Origin: Dromaius novaehollandiae
Lineage: Eukaryota; Chordata; Aves; Casuariiformes; Dromaiidae
Assembly (NCBI RefSeq): GCF_036370855.1
Contig: NC_088102.1
Location: 16,659,001-16,723,000 of the forward strand
Direction of reading: 5' to 3'
DNA: 64,000 nt
Position numbers and translations under genes: made by a program. The notes under the pieces are model-generated. The model saw nothing but the letters and a program-made list of their open reading frames with translations, was not told the DNA's origin and ran no database searches. Positions 27,101 to 39,436 of the stretch are shown here, one piece after another (within the stretch, counting starts at the first letter, position 1; each line of letters begins with the position of its first letter).

Positions 27101-30100
27101 TAGTGCATTTGGGCTATTCATTTACAGTTTTTTGTCTCTAGGGAACACAAAAGGAAACACTTCAATGTGCCTAAGACTCCATTCAAAGCCTGTTTGTAAA
27201 GCACCAAGTCAAATTCCAGCAAATGACTGGCCACGGCAGTGGTTCCCTCTCCTTTGGGATCTGATCAATGTGCATCTAATTCTCTGAAAAGGGAAATGGC
27301 CTTGTGAATAGACAATAAATTACAGAACTAAAGCAAAGCTCTGTTTGTCAGGGTTAACTGGATTAGCTGTCTGTGATTCTGCTCCCTCTAATAGCGCTTT
27401 GTTTTTAGCTGGAGGTTTAGATGTTAATGCAACCATGAGTGCTAATCCTTAAGACATACCTAGCCCTGGTCTGCATCAGTGTCATGGCAGCACTCAGCAG
27501 TCCTATAAACCTGACAATAAATTTTAGATCTGGAAGTTCAGCAAAGCTCACAAGATTTTGTTTTTAGATTTGCACCATTAGTTTGAGTTCATGAACTTTT
27601 GTCTGTAACTTAATCAGATTTTCCTTCAAGGAAAGAAATGAGTTTAAGAACAAACTGCAAGTGCTTTGCAGCTAAAAAGGAAATCTGTGCTACATCCACA
27701 GCTGGGTATATGTTAATCCACTGGTTGGTGGATCTGTGCCAGCATCTATACTAGTGATCCTTCTTATTGTGAACTTGCTTCTCAGAAGCAAAAGAACACG
27801 TTAGACTTGTTATCATGATACCATTTTATCTGAGTAAAATTCTTCTGGCAGAGCCACCTTTACCACTATAGGTGCATCTCCACTTGTGCCTTTGTTGACT
27901 ACATAAAGCCATAGAAATAGCCTTCCCCAAGCAATGTTGCTGTCTTGGTAAGAAGAATCAGAAAATAAATGCCATTTCTTCCACTAAGACTGCTCAAGGA
28001 ACTAGGATTTATGATTTGATTTTGATGCTTTTAAAAAAAATACATTATTTCTTCTTCCTGGCATCTTTGTGTTTGCTTGCCCAATAATCTGAAATGTACG
28101 TTTATTCTATGCCATGTACACTAAGTATGTCTCTATAGGAAATTTTCATGTGACAGAGCCTATTTCCCATCAAAGATGAAATGATCTTGATGAAAAGCAC
28201 AAAGACCCATGTTTTCCTACTTAATTTCAGGCCTGCCAATGTGATTCGTAAGGTGAGAACAGTGCCGTGGTGTTGCTCCTGGATGAGAGTTGCTATGAGC
28301 CTTATATTTCTCCCACAACGATAAAATGAGAAACTGTGAGCAACTACACTCCTAACTTAGTGCGTGAAGCTAGGGGGTTGTCCCTCCTGGGAGAGCCGAT
28401 AAAGTAGCTGAAGTGCAGAAAGTTCTGTGCACTGTTTCCCTCTGCTCTGGTCTCCGAGGTTTGCCTGCTCCCTGCTGCCCTATTCACCTAGTTTGTTTCT
28501 GCTTGGGTTAAACAGCAAAGGGTGGATCAGTCTCCCTTGGATTGTGAGAGTGCACTCAAAATTAAGTAGTGTCAGTTTAATCTTGTTCTACTTTAGATAT
28601 GGTTGGTCATAATGGCAACTTTGCTCTTCTGCAGTGGAAGGTGCTCACTTCTCCCTCATGTTATTGAAAACTGGGAGATGGTTCTTGGCTGTCTCCTAAA
28701 TACTTGAGATTTTTAAAATACTTTGGTATCCTCTGACGCAAGTTGCTCTGTGTCTGTGAAGAAAGAACATGCAATTCAGCAGCCTGCCTGACTGATCTGA
28801 TAGAAATCCCCAGGAAACCTGTGGGATCTGTTCTGCATGGTCTGCCTTTTCAGGTCTGACCCAGGGAGCATACGTGCAGTTAAGAAAATACTAGACAGGC
28901 ACCTCCAAGCTGACAATGTCCAACTATGGAAAGGGTCCACCAAGCAATGGTCAGCTTTGTATAAATTAGAGGAAATCTGAGATTATTCTGAGTAAGAAGA
29001 AACTACAGTATGGAGCTTAGCACTTGTGCTTTGTTAGAAAGAAATGAGACTGTCTTTTGAGAGATGAAAAATAAGACCATCTTCAGTAAGATGGTTTCTA
29101 ACAAGACTATTTGACTGAGCTGTCGGATGACATCTGTGTACTGTTGGGTTTTCCCACACTCTGTGAAACTGCTCTTGCCGACACCACAAGCAGTATGTGC
29201 ACCTGACTGCCCTGCTAAGTGCTCCTGGGAGCAGGTCCTCTCCTGCAGAGCTGGCACAGCCTGAGCACTGAGGAGCACTCAGAGCAGGTGGTGCACTTGG
29301 GAGCATGAGAACTGGTGTACGGCCTCGGACCAAGAGTCTTTCTAGAGGTTTATTCTGTCCGCAGCATGGCTATTGGTGTTACCTTAAAGGAGAAAATAAG
29401 AACAGGAGATGTGTGGATGATTCTTCCCAGCTTCAGCAGTTTAGGGATTTCCTGAACTGAACTCTGTATCTGTATATTCTTGCTGAATAGTCCCTAGTAG
29501 ATTTGCCCTGGGGGCAAACGTGTTTGACTTGAAATTGTTTCTAGGAATTGTTTGGAGGGACTTTTTGGTTGTTTTTTCCTTTATCTTACAATTCCTGTAA
29601 TCATTGTTTACAGCAGAAATGTTTTTATTTTGCTAAATATTTTATTTCCAATGTGGGCAAATATAAACCAATTCCACTGAAAGTTTATCCTTTATCTGTT
29701 GTCAAATAATGTGCCTATTTTGTGCTGGTCATTTTGACATTATTTGGTGTCTGACTGGGCTGGAAAGCACCCTAGAAATCACAGTTTACTGGCCTCATTC
29801 TCCCTTCATTTGGGATCACTAGTCAGGTTGTTTACTCTGTACCGCACTGCAGTGCACTTTAGAAAGCTAAAGACTGTTTCAGCACTGGACATGTAGTCAA
29901 ACCAGGATGTAGGTAAGGCCTGTCATGGAAAAGGAGAGCAGGAGGGACAAGAACCACAGTTCATGTAGGGTTACTGAGGCAGTTCAGATGGACGAAGCTT
30001 GAAGACAGCATTAATGGAAAGTATTCCGGAGTAATCACAAGCCCCAAATGTTTTAAATTATAAAAGACTCTTGTGAAAGTGAGCAAGAGAAAAGAAGCTG

Positions 30101-30244
30101 CTAGAAGAGCAGATATCTAACACTCGTGTTTAAATTCTCTATGGTGAAGTGGAACAGCAAGCAGTGTGTAATATGCATCTGGGACAAGACCTTATTCTTT
30201 TCCTGCTCTTTGCAGAACACTTAATGATTAAGGGGTTTGTGACA

Positions 30245-30495
30245 AAGTCGCATGTTGAACTGACACGAGAGCAGACCGGTAACCAGATTGTGCCTTAACG
30301 GGCCACGGTATCCCCATCTGGCACCTCCCACTTTGCCCTCATGCTATGCAATGAGAGTGTAAATCTGCCTAATCGGAGAGGACTCCGACACGGCATGGAT
30401 ACGTATGCTCCCAGTGGATGTTGATATGGTCTAGTAGAGCCTAGCTCAGAAAGTAGTGCGGTTTCCCTACGGTATCGCCAACAGACGCTAAGTGG
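30245..30495. other. Isolated CpG-rich patch
   Basis: About 13 CpGs fall within roughly 250 bp, including CGTATGC, CTCCGACACGGC and CTACGGTATCGCC, with near-absence of CpG on both sides. No coding frame or repeat family is recognised. It could be a comparatively young insertion or an unmethylated regulatory element. Confidence 0.35.
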
Positions 30496-33400
30496 GAAAA
30501 TATGTCCTTTTGTGACTCTGGCACACTTGGGTATGTCCTACCTCCAGAACAGCATACTGGACTGCAGCTAACAAGTTGTAGAAAAGGCAGTGTATGATCT
30601 TGCAGGTTCCTGTGAAAACAGCAGCTATAGTGGAATTAAAAACTGCTGTACTGTTGTACTAGGTTGATAAGTATTATTCATAAGTTTCCAAAGGGTGTTG
30701 CTAGTATTGGCTGTGGCTTGTGGCCCACGATATGACGGTTGGTCTTGAAGAGAGCATGACAGGGTCGAGCTTTTGGCAATCCTTCCCTCTGGCTTGAGTT
30801 CCCTTCCTGAAGCCTTCTGCTCTCTCTCTCACCCAAACTGCAGGGTCTCAGCTTGTTGCAACATACTGGCACTATGGGAACAACAGAGACTGGAAAATGG
30901 CAGTAAAGACTAACCCATTTATGCCAGACAGCAAGTAGTACTGTGTATGAGCTTTGTGCAGTACAGACAAGGCGGGGGGAGGAAATGATGGAAGGGCCTT
31001 TCATGCTTGTGAAGCACCTGTGGGCGAGGTGATGTGTCTGGCATCGCCTCTGTGATGTGCAGTATGATGTGTCTGGATGCACTGGAAGTGTCACGACAAC
31101 CTCTCTTAAAGAGACTGTTGGGATAAATTAGCCTGTGGTACTCTGTGTGTCCAGACTGTACCATGATTTCCACTAGGAGTAATTTCTGACGTACAAAATT
31201 ACCTAGGAAATTGGAGATTCTCTCTATCTAATAGTGGATAGAAAGTTCTTTGTTTGCCTTGGAATTTCTCCTAGGAAACTAGGAGAGTAACCAGCCCACT
31301 TCCCCAGCTTGCCTTGCTTAGAACAGTACAGTTATTTCCTCAAAGAGTTTAGTAAAGAAAAAGATTTCACAAGACAGCTTTACTGCAGAAATAAATAGAG
31401 ACAAACAGGCCTTGCAGCAGCCACTGGTGTGAGGAACCCGGTTTTTCACCTAACATAGTGATTCACACTCTGCATTCTGTTTCCCATTACAAAGTTGGAA
31501 GTAAAGCTTGGAAGTATCATAGTTTGTGTGTTTGCAGTAATTCCTGGCTCATGCATTTGTCTATATGTAGGAATTCATAGAGGCTTCCTATTAGCAAAGA
31601 CCCTTGCGTGCTCCTGTGAAGTGCCCCAGCCCAGGTGGCCAGGATTTTACAATGGCTTGGCTTGCTGGGTGCAAAGGTCTTTTGAATGTTTAGATACAAA
31701 TATTGCTATGGGACCTGCTGAGAGCTTTGAACACCTGGTCTGAAGTGCCTGGACACGAGCTGAACTCTCCTTAATTTCCTACACATTGTTAATGCCCTGG
31801 GTGCCTTTTCCTGCTGTATTGTCCTTGCTGAGTTCACGCAGAAGGAGTGCTGACTCCTCTTGATGATATTCTATAACTCTTTAGAAAGTTTGGGCTGGCA
31901 CTTTTCCTTCTGAATTCAAACCAGTTAACATAAACCACCATGGCTTCCTGTTTCTGGTGGCACACAGTGGTACCAGTAAACAGAACAGGGTGTATTAATC
32001 AGCCTGGAGAGAGGTAGGGGAAGGAAGCCAGATGGACTAGCAAGCCCTCCCTGCAGCCAACTGAGAATAAACAACATTCAGAGATGAGAGAGACAAATGT
32101 AATATCTGTTTATGGTCAAATTAAAAGTACAGGAAAAATTCCAACCACTAATGAACAGAACTCGGCAGGAAGGGTGTTTCATCGCACAGTGAACCAAGGA
32201 ATGTACATTTATGAGAAAGTTATGTATTTCCGCTTGCTTCATCAAGGACCTGAGGAGCCTTGGGGTATTTACGGTAATCCTGGGGAAGTGCACAAAACCT
32301 GTTTCCCCTAAAGTGCCCTTGTATTTAAATGATATTTAAATGATGATTTTAATATTTCACCGGTTCATATTTTCAGCTGTTCTGAATGTTTTTTTATTAC
32401 TGGGGCAAACTTTCAAGGTTCCTTTTAGTTTGATTTAGTCCAGAGCCCTCCTTGCTGACAGAAAACACTGGTACTTGGTTACTCCACAGGGAGGTGAGCT
32501 GTAGGTCTTCCTCTGCTTGCTGCTAAAAGGCAGTGCAAACAGGCAAGGCTTTTTTGCCAAATTCAGTTAAAGAAACCTTCTAATAACTTCCTATCATATA
32601 GTATTTGGAGTAAGTTATGTTTAGCTGTGAATAGCACTGCTAGTGATGTTCTTTTTCATAAATGCCTCTAAACATCTGTTCTAAAGCAGAATTCAAAGAG
32701 CTAGTTTATGTCATTTATTTTTCATTTAAAAAGATATGATGCCTGTACTTACACCACTGAGAGCTGGAGGCAAGTGAAACTTGCATGGAGCCGACACAAT
32801 AGGTACTTTAACCATCCTCAGGAGGATTTTAGATCACACAACTGAAGGGCTGATCCACCCCTTTTCTCAGCCCGGTTGGGTGGCAGCTGAAGTACGCAGT
32901 TCCTTTGTTATTCCCTTACCCAGCACTAGCACAGAGGATAAGGCTAGGTTGTGCTGTGCCATGTGGCTGCTTGTGAGCTATTTACAGCTTGCAGAATTTG
33001 TCCCCAGATATCAGACAGTGCTCGGCCATTTAACTAACTGATACTAGGGCCAAACTCCTCCTTCTGTCAAGTAACGTATTAAGGAGCTAAATGGTGGTTC
33101 AGGAAAGCTAAATGGATTTTATTAGCATCAGAACTTGCAATGGAAAGAATGGAGAAATACCACACACGTTTGAATTTTGTAGCAAGCTTTTTAGCTCGGT
33201 TCCCCCTGGGATCAGACTGTTATGGATCCATCTGCTTCCAAAGTCTATTCTGAAGAAAATGTGCTTGCATCTCAGCTTTCATAGATACACTTATTTCTAC
33301 ATGGGAAGGCCTAGAAAGTCATCAAAATTAGACAGGGACCTAACTAATCATTTGGGCAGTTCCATCTGTATAATCAACCATGCTCAAAATTGCTTGGGCT

Positions 33401-33854
33401 GGAGACTTTCCCAGGACAATCAACTCATTTATACCAATAAAACTTTCTCCTTTGTTTGGATGGACTCTTACTTAATTTGGTCAAATGTCAACTGTGCAAG
33501 CATGGGGAACTTAAGCAGAGACTTTCTGGGAAATCTGATGAAAAAACAAATAGCAAGATTTTAGTGAAATTATAGAATTCATTAAATGGTAACGGTGTAT
33601 TTAAAATTGGCAGTCGTTCTGTATTCATTGATGATCACGATCTATACCACCACCACAGAACAGTCTCTTGGATCTATTTATTATATCCCCATGTTGACCT
33701 CTTGTGATGGTATTTGAAAAGGATTTTGTCATCTCTCTTCTTGTTAGAATGTGATAAATACCTTGACCGTATCTCCCTCTCAAAGGTATCATTTTGGTAG
33801 CATCATATAAACAAGGGGAGACCATCTGTGCTTCAACGGATACAAGTAAACAGG

Positions 33855-33910
33855 AGAGCCAGAGAGGAGGCCAGGATTAGAACAAAGTGTCCCAACAGCC
33901 AGACACTTGC
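33855..33910 (-). mobile_element. Possible MIR-like fragment
   Basis: The short block GAGAGCCAGAGAGGAGGCCA followed by GGATTAGAACAAAGTGTCCC resembles the GCAGAGCCGGGATTCGAACC..AGGTGTCC part of reversed MIR or CORE-SINE elements. It is too short to be sure. Confidence 0.3.
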
Positions 33911-34423
33911 CTTTCTGACAGACAAAACTTCCTGCAAGTCTGCTTTCAGCACCGACTTAAAGAATAACAACTGTCATCATTGGCCCCTTCCCTAGTATGG
34001 CTGGGGTTTTAAATAATGCACTGCCATTGTATGACTTTCCGACATTTCCTCCATGCTATTGAATTCTATTTTCTCTTACAAAGTCAGCACCAGATGAAGT
34101 GTTTACTCCCAGAAATCCAGTCCCTGAGGAAACAATTATGGTTTTCCTCTTCTTGGCCATCTATCCTGCTGATAATTTATGTTGCAGACTCGATTTATTT
34201 TTAGTTTATATTGAGCTGTAACATGTGGCTTTGTTGTCCTAATGCTTTCTTTGCTTTTATAATAGCTTACTCAGACATTCCCACTTAGTCAAGTTCCTAA
34301 CAGCCAAAGTCTGTTTGAGGAAGTTTGCCTTCTGTTCCACTTGTGTCACACTTCAGAATACACAGAAAATCTCAGGTTTGTCACTGAGGGTGGAAACTGC
34401 AGTCTTCAATGGAGTCTGATTAC

Positions 34424-34447
34424 TTTTTTTTTTGGGGGGGGGGGGGG
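34424..34447. repeat. T10-G14 homopolymer junction
   Basis: Ten T are followed by fourteen G. A 14-G run is able to form G-quadruplexes and is error-prone in sequencing. A further A9-T run occurs close by, near 34545-34565. Confidence 0.9.
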
Positions 34448-35964
34448 ATATTTAATTTTTTCTTTGTCTCTGATTGCTTGAAACTCCTGGAGTTTTGTTA
34501 GGAAAACCACAGTCACAGTTTTTAGCGACTTTTTATATGCGAATGAAAAAAAAATTTTTTTTTTTAAAAACCCAAAGTATATGGTCATCTTGTCCTTTTT
34601 GGAGTATAACTATGTAACTGCTTTGTTCATAACTTAAATGCTTAAATTTTTAATCATTTTGATATGCTCCAAGAAAATGAAGCTGCTTGAAGGGTGTACA
34701 CAAAGTAATCTGGGGGCTGTTCCTGCCATGCACAGCGACACCATCCGAGGTGCTACTTGCATTTGTTTGAGGTACAGTGGTGCCTCACATCAAGAGGGCT
34801 AACGTATGCCTGGGCAAGCTCTCTTGGGTATAGCAAGATGAGAGAGACTCCCTTCCTAGGCAAAGAAGGTTTTCTGAAAAAAAGATTTGTTGACCCCAGT
34901 AGAGGGCTAACGTGGTAACATGAATTTATTGCTGGGTGTAGTTAGGATGGTGTGTTCAGGCATCTTGGCCTGTTGCTGCATTGCGTCTTATAAGCATCTC
35001 CTTGAGATCAGAGAAATGCTATTGAGATTTTGGGCTGTGTGAGTTTGGCTGAATCTTGCATATATCCTTATTTTAAAGTTTTTGTTTGTCTGGTTTTGTT
35101 TTTGTTTTTTTTTTTAATGGCCCTGAATGTCTAAAATATCTCATGTATGATCCACTAAATGAAGATTTAAGCAGAACCTGCAGCTCATTAACCTTAGGGT
35201 CTGAGAGGGTCCCTGAATGCTGGACTATCAAACTATAGAACAAAACTTCACAGATAAGAAAAAAAATCAAAATTAGAAAAACCTCATCATGTAAATAAGA
35301 GGCAAAAAAAAAAAAAAAACCTAATGTAATAACTGTAAACAAGATTTCTTTATTTGGATACAGACCTCAAAGACAAGCCTGAAGAAAAACTAACTTACTC
35401 TGTCAAGATGCAAATTAAAAGCATGTTTTGTCATTCTGGTAGCAAGAAGATATGCTATTAGCACCTTTCTTCTTCAGAAGTAAGGGAGTTTGCATGTTGG
35501 AGTGCATTAATATGAGGGTTGTATAGTGAAAATGTGAGAAAAACAGATAATTTGAAGGTGTTCATTTGAACAACAGGCAGTGTGTGTGGCAGGGGATTCC
35601 CACAGTTTGAAACTGAAAGAATGGATGTGAGAACAAACATATGTGTGAGAGAATCTAATAGGGTTGGAATATTACATGGGAGAGCAAAGGTCTGAGGTAG
35701 TGTTTGCATTAATCCATAGGTGATGGCATGCTACAAAGAAAGCTGAGAGAGAATCTGAATGTCTTTGGCAGCCTTGCAATTAGTAGCTAATACCACAGCT
35801 GAGTGACTCAAAGACATGGGTGAGCTTAGCTCTGACAAGTTAGTTTGTCCAGAGAATGGAAACATGTTTACCTTCTTATGAATGATGGATAATCCTGTCC
35901 TTCCTTTTGCTAACTGTCCCACCATGCGTAAAGACCCTTAATTTTTATCCATTTTTTTCTGTAA

Positions 35965-36030
35965 CTTTAGTCTTTCCTGTTGCCCTTTCCTGAACCTTTT
36001 CCAGTTCTAATGTATTCCTTTCAGAAAATG
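35965..36030 (-). mobile_element. Ancient CR1 relic
   Basis: The plus strand reads like the antisense of CR1 seen in turtles and birds: TGTTGCCCTTTCCTGAACC, then TTTTCCAGTTCTAATGTATTC. This corresponds to the strongly recurring antisense motif around 'TTGCCCTTTTCTGTACCTTTTCCA'. Only about 65 bp are recognisable, so the full extent is uncertain. Confidence 0.65.
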
Positions 36031-38894
36031 GAATCAGAAGTTTATGCAAATAAGGATAAATTGTGACAGCTTAGGTGTGACTGACAGAGATCCCATTATA
36101 GTTTTCCAAGTGTAAAAACAACTGTCTTCTTCATTTTGCTCATTACAAGAGAGATGAATGAAGCACTTGCACTTCAAGAAGTGCAACCAGTTTAGTGCAC
36201 GGATTTTGGAGATAAATTTTAAAAGGTAAGGAGAAAAATAGATCAGCAATTGGGTGCCCACTTAAGCACTATTTCTTTTGAAGGAAAACACTAGAAAGAG
36301 GAAACATGTTATCATTGACGTATGCCTTAGTGAGACAGGATAAACTGGGAAAGCAGTGTCAAAGGGTGGGGAGAGGAAACAGAACCTCAGAAAATTGTGT
36401 TCAAGGTCCCCTGCTGCTGGGACTTTTATCCTTATGCAGAGAACTTTCTCCTCATTGCCTTCAGGGATTCAGGTTCCTATAGAAAAGGAAGGAAAGTATT
36501 TGCAGGACCTGAGAAACAGATTCACTCTTTCAATGTGCTGGTTCAAGAAGGGAAAGTTGAATCATCGTTCCGCAAATGGAAACATTGACAGGAATCACAG
36601 TAATGCTATAGAGGAGAATTTTCAGATTCTGCTGGCTCTTGGGCTTGTTAAAGCATGATAATTTGTGTGACTATGTATTGTTGCTTTGTCTTTCTCCTAG
36701 GCTTGTGCTTAGCCATCATCCTACTGGGTATTTTCTGAAGCCAGTCTTGCACTGGGTGGAGTTGTTTAAAACATGTATGAAATGGATGAGAAAGACTAAC
36801 TTTTGGGGATCTGCTGACAATATTACTCACTTTGCTAAGAGGGATAAATTATGATGCTATCTGAGTAATGCAAATGAAATTCTAATGCTTTTATTTCCAA
36901 GGATTCTCAGCAATTTATCTGAAAATCCAAGGAAAGTCAGAGAAAAACAACTTTTCTATATGTTTCTAAGCTGCACAAAAGAGAGGCATGCTTCAAGGCT
37001 GTGTTTACAGACCTTCAATAATATTTAGGAGGAATTCATAGTTTCTAAAGCCAAAAAAGACTTTATTATTTAACTCGATCTTGTGTATAAATAGTTCACA
37101 ACTTCCAAACACTATTTTATCACCATTTACATTTTATGAATCCTTCCCATAACTGAGTTCCATGGATCAAGAAGCAGTATTTTCTCAAAGCTGCACTGTG
37201 TTGAAAATCATATCTAGGACAAGAATGAGCTATATTTTTTCCCTCAATATTTATTTTAAGTTTGTGAGTCAGGGCTATGTAGCTAACGTGACTGTATCCT
37301 TTGTGACTTAGGATAAAGCATGCAGTAAAGGGAGGGGGACCAGTTGGCTGCTGTGAACTCCTTGTATACTGATGGACAGATGGGATGTAAATCATTAGTG
37401 CTTTTATAATCAATAAAGAAAAAGACTCATAATTCACTGTAATTGTGACATGCTATAATGATTAGTTCATGGTACATGACATAGCATTCCAGTAGAGAGC
37501 TCTAATGGTATCTCAAGGCTATAAAATTGCATGATACAGTGTTCATTGTTGATGATAAAGAAGGAGGAAAATCCTCTGGTTATGATAATATCAAAGCTAC
37601 CCAGCTCTCAAACAAAATGAGGGAAATATCCTTTTAGGTTGTCATACGGTCTTTTATGTATTATTTACAATGAAAACCATCTGTAGCCTTTCTATAGTTT
37701 CATCTTTGCAGCTGTCCAAGGAAACCTAAGTACTTTTCCAGTATCAAATAATCTGAAGACTGGAAGGCACTTGTAGTGTGTACATTGACGCACTGACAGT
37801 TTAGTGAGGATAGGAGAAAAACGGACAGGAAACAAATCAGTGTAGAATAAGAATAATGCTTAGGTACTGTAATGTGTTGAGATGAGTTCCTAGGTCAAGG
37901 AAAGAAAGGGACATGAAGATGCCTACAATTCAAAACTTGAGCAATAGAGGCTGTTTTCCATTCAAGCAGATAAGACTTGCTGCTGATTTCAAAGGGAAGA
38001 ACAACACTTCCCAATTTGAATGCCTCAAATCAAAATTAAATGTTGTTTTTTAAGACTTAAAGGAGCTGAACTGATGCACACATACTGATGCTTGCACCAA
38101 CCAAGGTCTACATGGACTGACATTTTGCAAATGGCAGCCTAACAAGGCAAAAGAATTGCTTCTAGCTCTCATTAGAACCAGATTCTACTATTTTGTACAG
38201 CTTACAAACCTTCTTCCTTGAAAGACCACTCAAAGAAACTGTGATGCTATCCTCTGACAGCCTGCTTGATTGCGCGAAACCAATTAAATTAAACTAACTC
38301 TATGGTTTGTGTAATAGACACTAAAATCTGTTATTCTGAACATCTTAATGTCTTGAATTTGGTTATTAGAAAGGCTTCCAACCTGAAAAGGGAACAATTC
38401 TCACTAGTTATAAACAAGACAGCTTGTCAGCAAAGAAGCACAAGGCTATATCCAGACAGTGACAGAAACCAAGCCAATTCTGTAGTTGTTATACTGATTT
38501 TTTTAATGAGATTTAAGAGCATAAATTATTTGGTAGGTAAGACTTAGGCTTCAAAATGGCTTAGGGCTAACTTCATTAAAAAGGTTAAGCTTCCAAATCC
38601 TATCATCTACCAGGGTGTCCACCTCTGAAACAAACAAGCAATCAAAAAAAACCCTAATCCTCAAAATTCCTCTCTCAAACGCTATCTAATATGGGACATA
38701 CCCAAGTCTCCATGGCCTTTTATGGTCTGTTTTGGAGCGTTACCCAGAGGATAACTCTTCTGATAGTCCCAAGCAGGCAGCATGGTCCATGAACTACAAA
38801 TTTCATGTGTGAGTTTCAGCACGTTGTTGGACCAAACTCACTAGGGCCAGGAGCCTAAGATCATATCCTTTCTCCTTCGTCCTCACCTCCTCAT

Positions 38895-39060
38895 CCCCAG
38901 TATCCTGCACTCATTAGTCAGAGCGCTTACCTAAATCTGGGGGAGAGCATCTCATGTTCCTCTTCTGCATGTGGGGAAGGCGAAGTCAAGTTTCTGAGGT
39001 GAAGGCTGCACTCACCGAGTTGTAGAATACTCTGCCATACTCCCTTTTTACTGTTTAGGT
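38895..39060. mobile_element. Ancient tRNA-like repeat
   Basis: GTCAGAGCGCTTACCTAAAT, CTGGGGGAGAGC, CATGTTCCTCTTCTGCATG and later GAGGTGAAGGCTGCACTCAC with GTTGTAGAATACTCTG recall an amniote repeat built from a tRNA-like head ('GAGCACTCACCTGGGATGTG') and its inverted counterpart ('CAGGTGAGTGCCCTAACCAC'). Degeneration is strong. The call rests on the order of short blocks and is from memory of the family. Confidence 0.4.
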
Positions 39061-39094
39061 ACTAACTAAAAATTAACTGGATGAAGGACAGCAA

Positions 39095-39175
39095 ATACAA
39101 GCAGCTTAGCAGTTAGGACACTCATTTGAGGAAGGAGAAGCCTCGATTTCCACCACTACTCCAATCGCTGATTTC
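39095..39175 (+). mobile_element. Second tRNA-like repeat fragment
   Basis: CAGCTTAGCAGTTAGGACAC, TCATTTGAGGAAGGAGAAGC and CTCGATTTCCACCACTACTC align in order with the tRNA-like head 'GTGGTTAGGACACTCACCTG..GTTCAATTCCC'. It lies about 35 bp beyond the preceding relic and may be a duplicate of the same family. It has no intact tRNA gene structure. Confidence 0.35.
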
Positions 39176-39391
39176 ATGTTTTAAGAAGGGTAGGACAAGT
39201 AAATACCAGTAAATACCATTTATTCTAATGAATAAATTCCATTTATTTCCAACTGAAAATGGTATGTGTGAAGAATGGGCCCTTCAAGTAACTCAAAGGT
39301 CTTCATGACTTCTGCTAGCTGAGTTTTCCTACTTTTAAATGCCTGCCACCAATGTGGAGTGAAATTCAAAACTAGAAGTAGATACACAGAG

Positions 39392-39394
<3 letters not shown>

Positions 39395-39432
<38 letters not shown>
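39395..39432. repeat. Poly(T) run, 38 nt
   Basis: This is the longest homopolymer in the window. A tail of this length could mark a minus-strand retroposon, but the flanking sequence carries no AATAAA-type signal or recognisable element. Confidence 0.95.
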
Positions 39433-39436
<4 letters not shown>

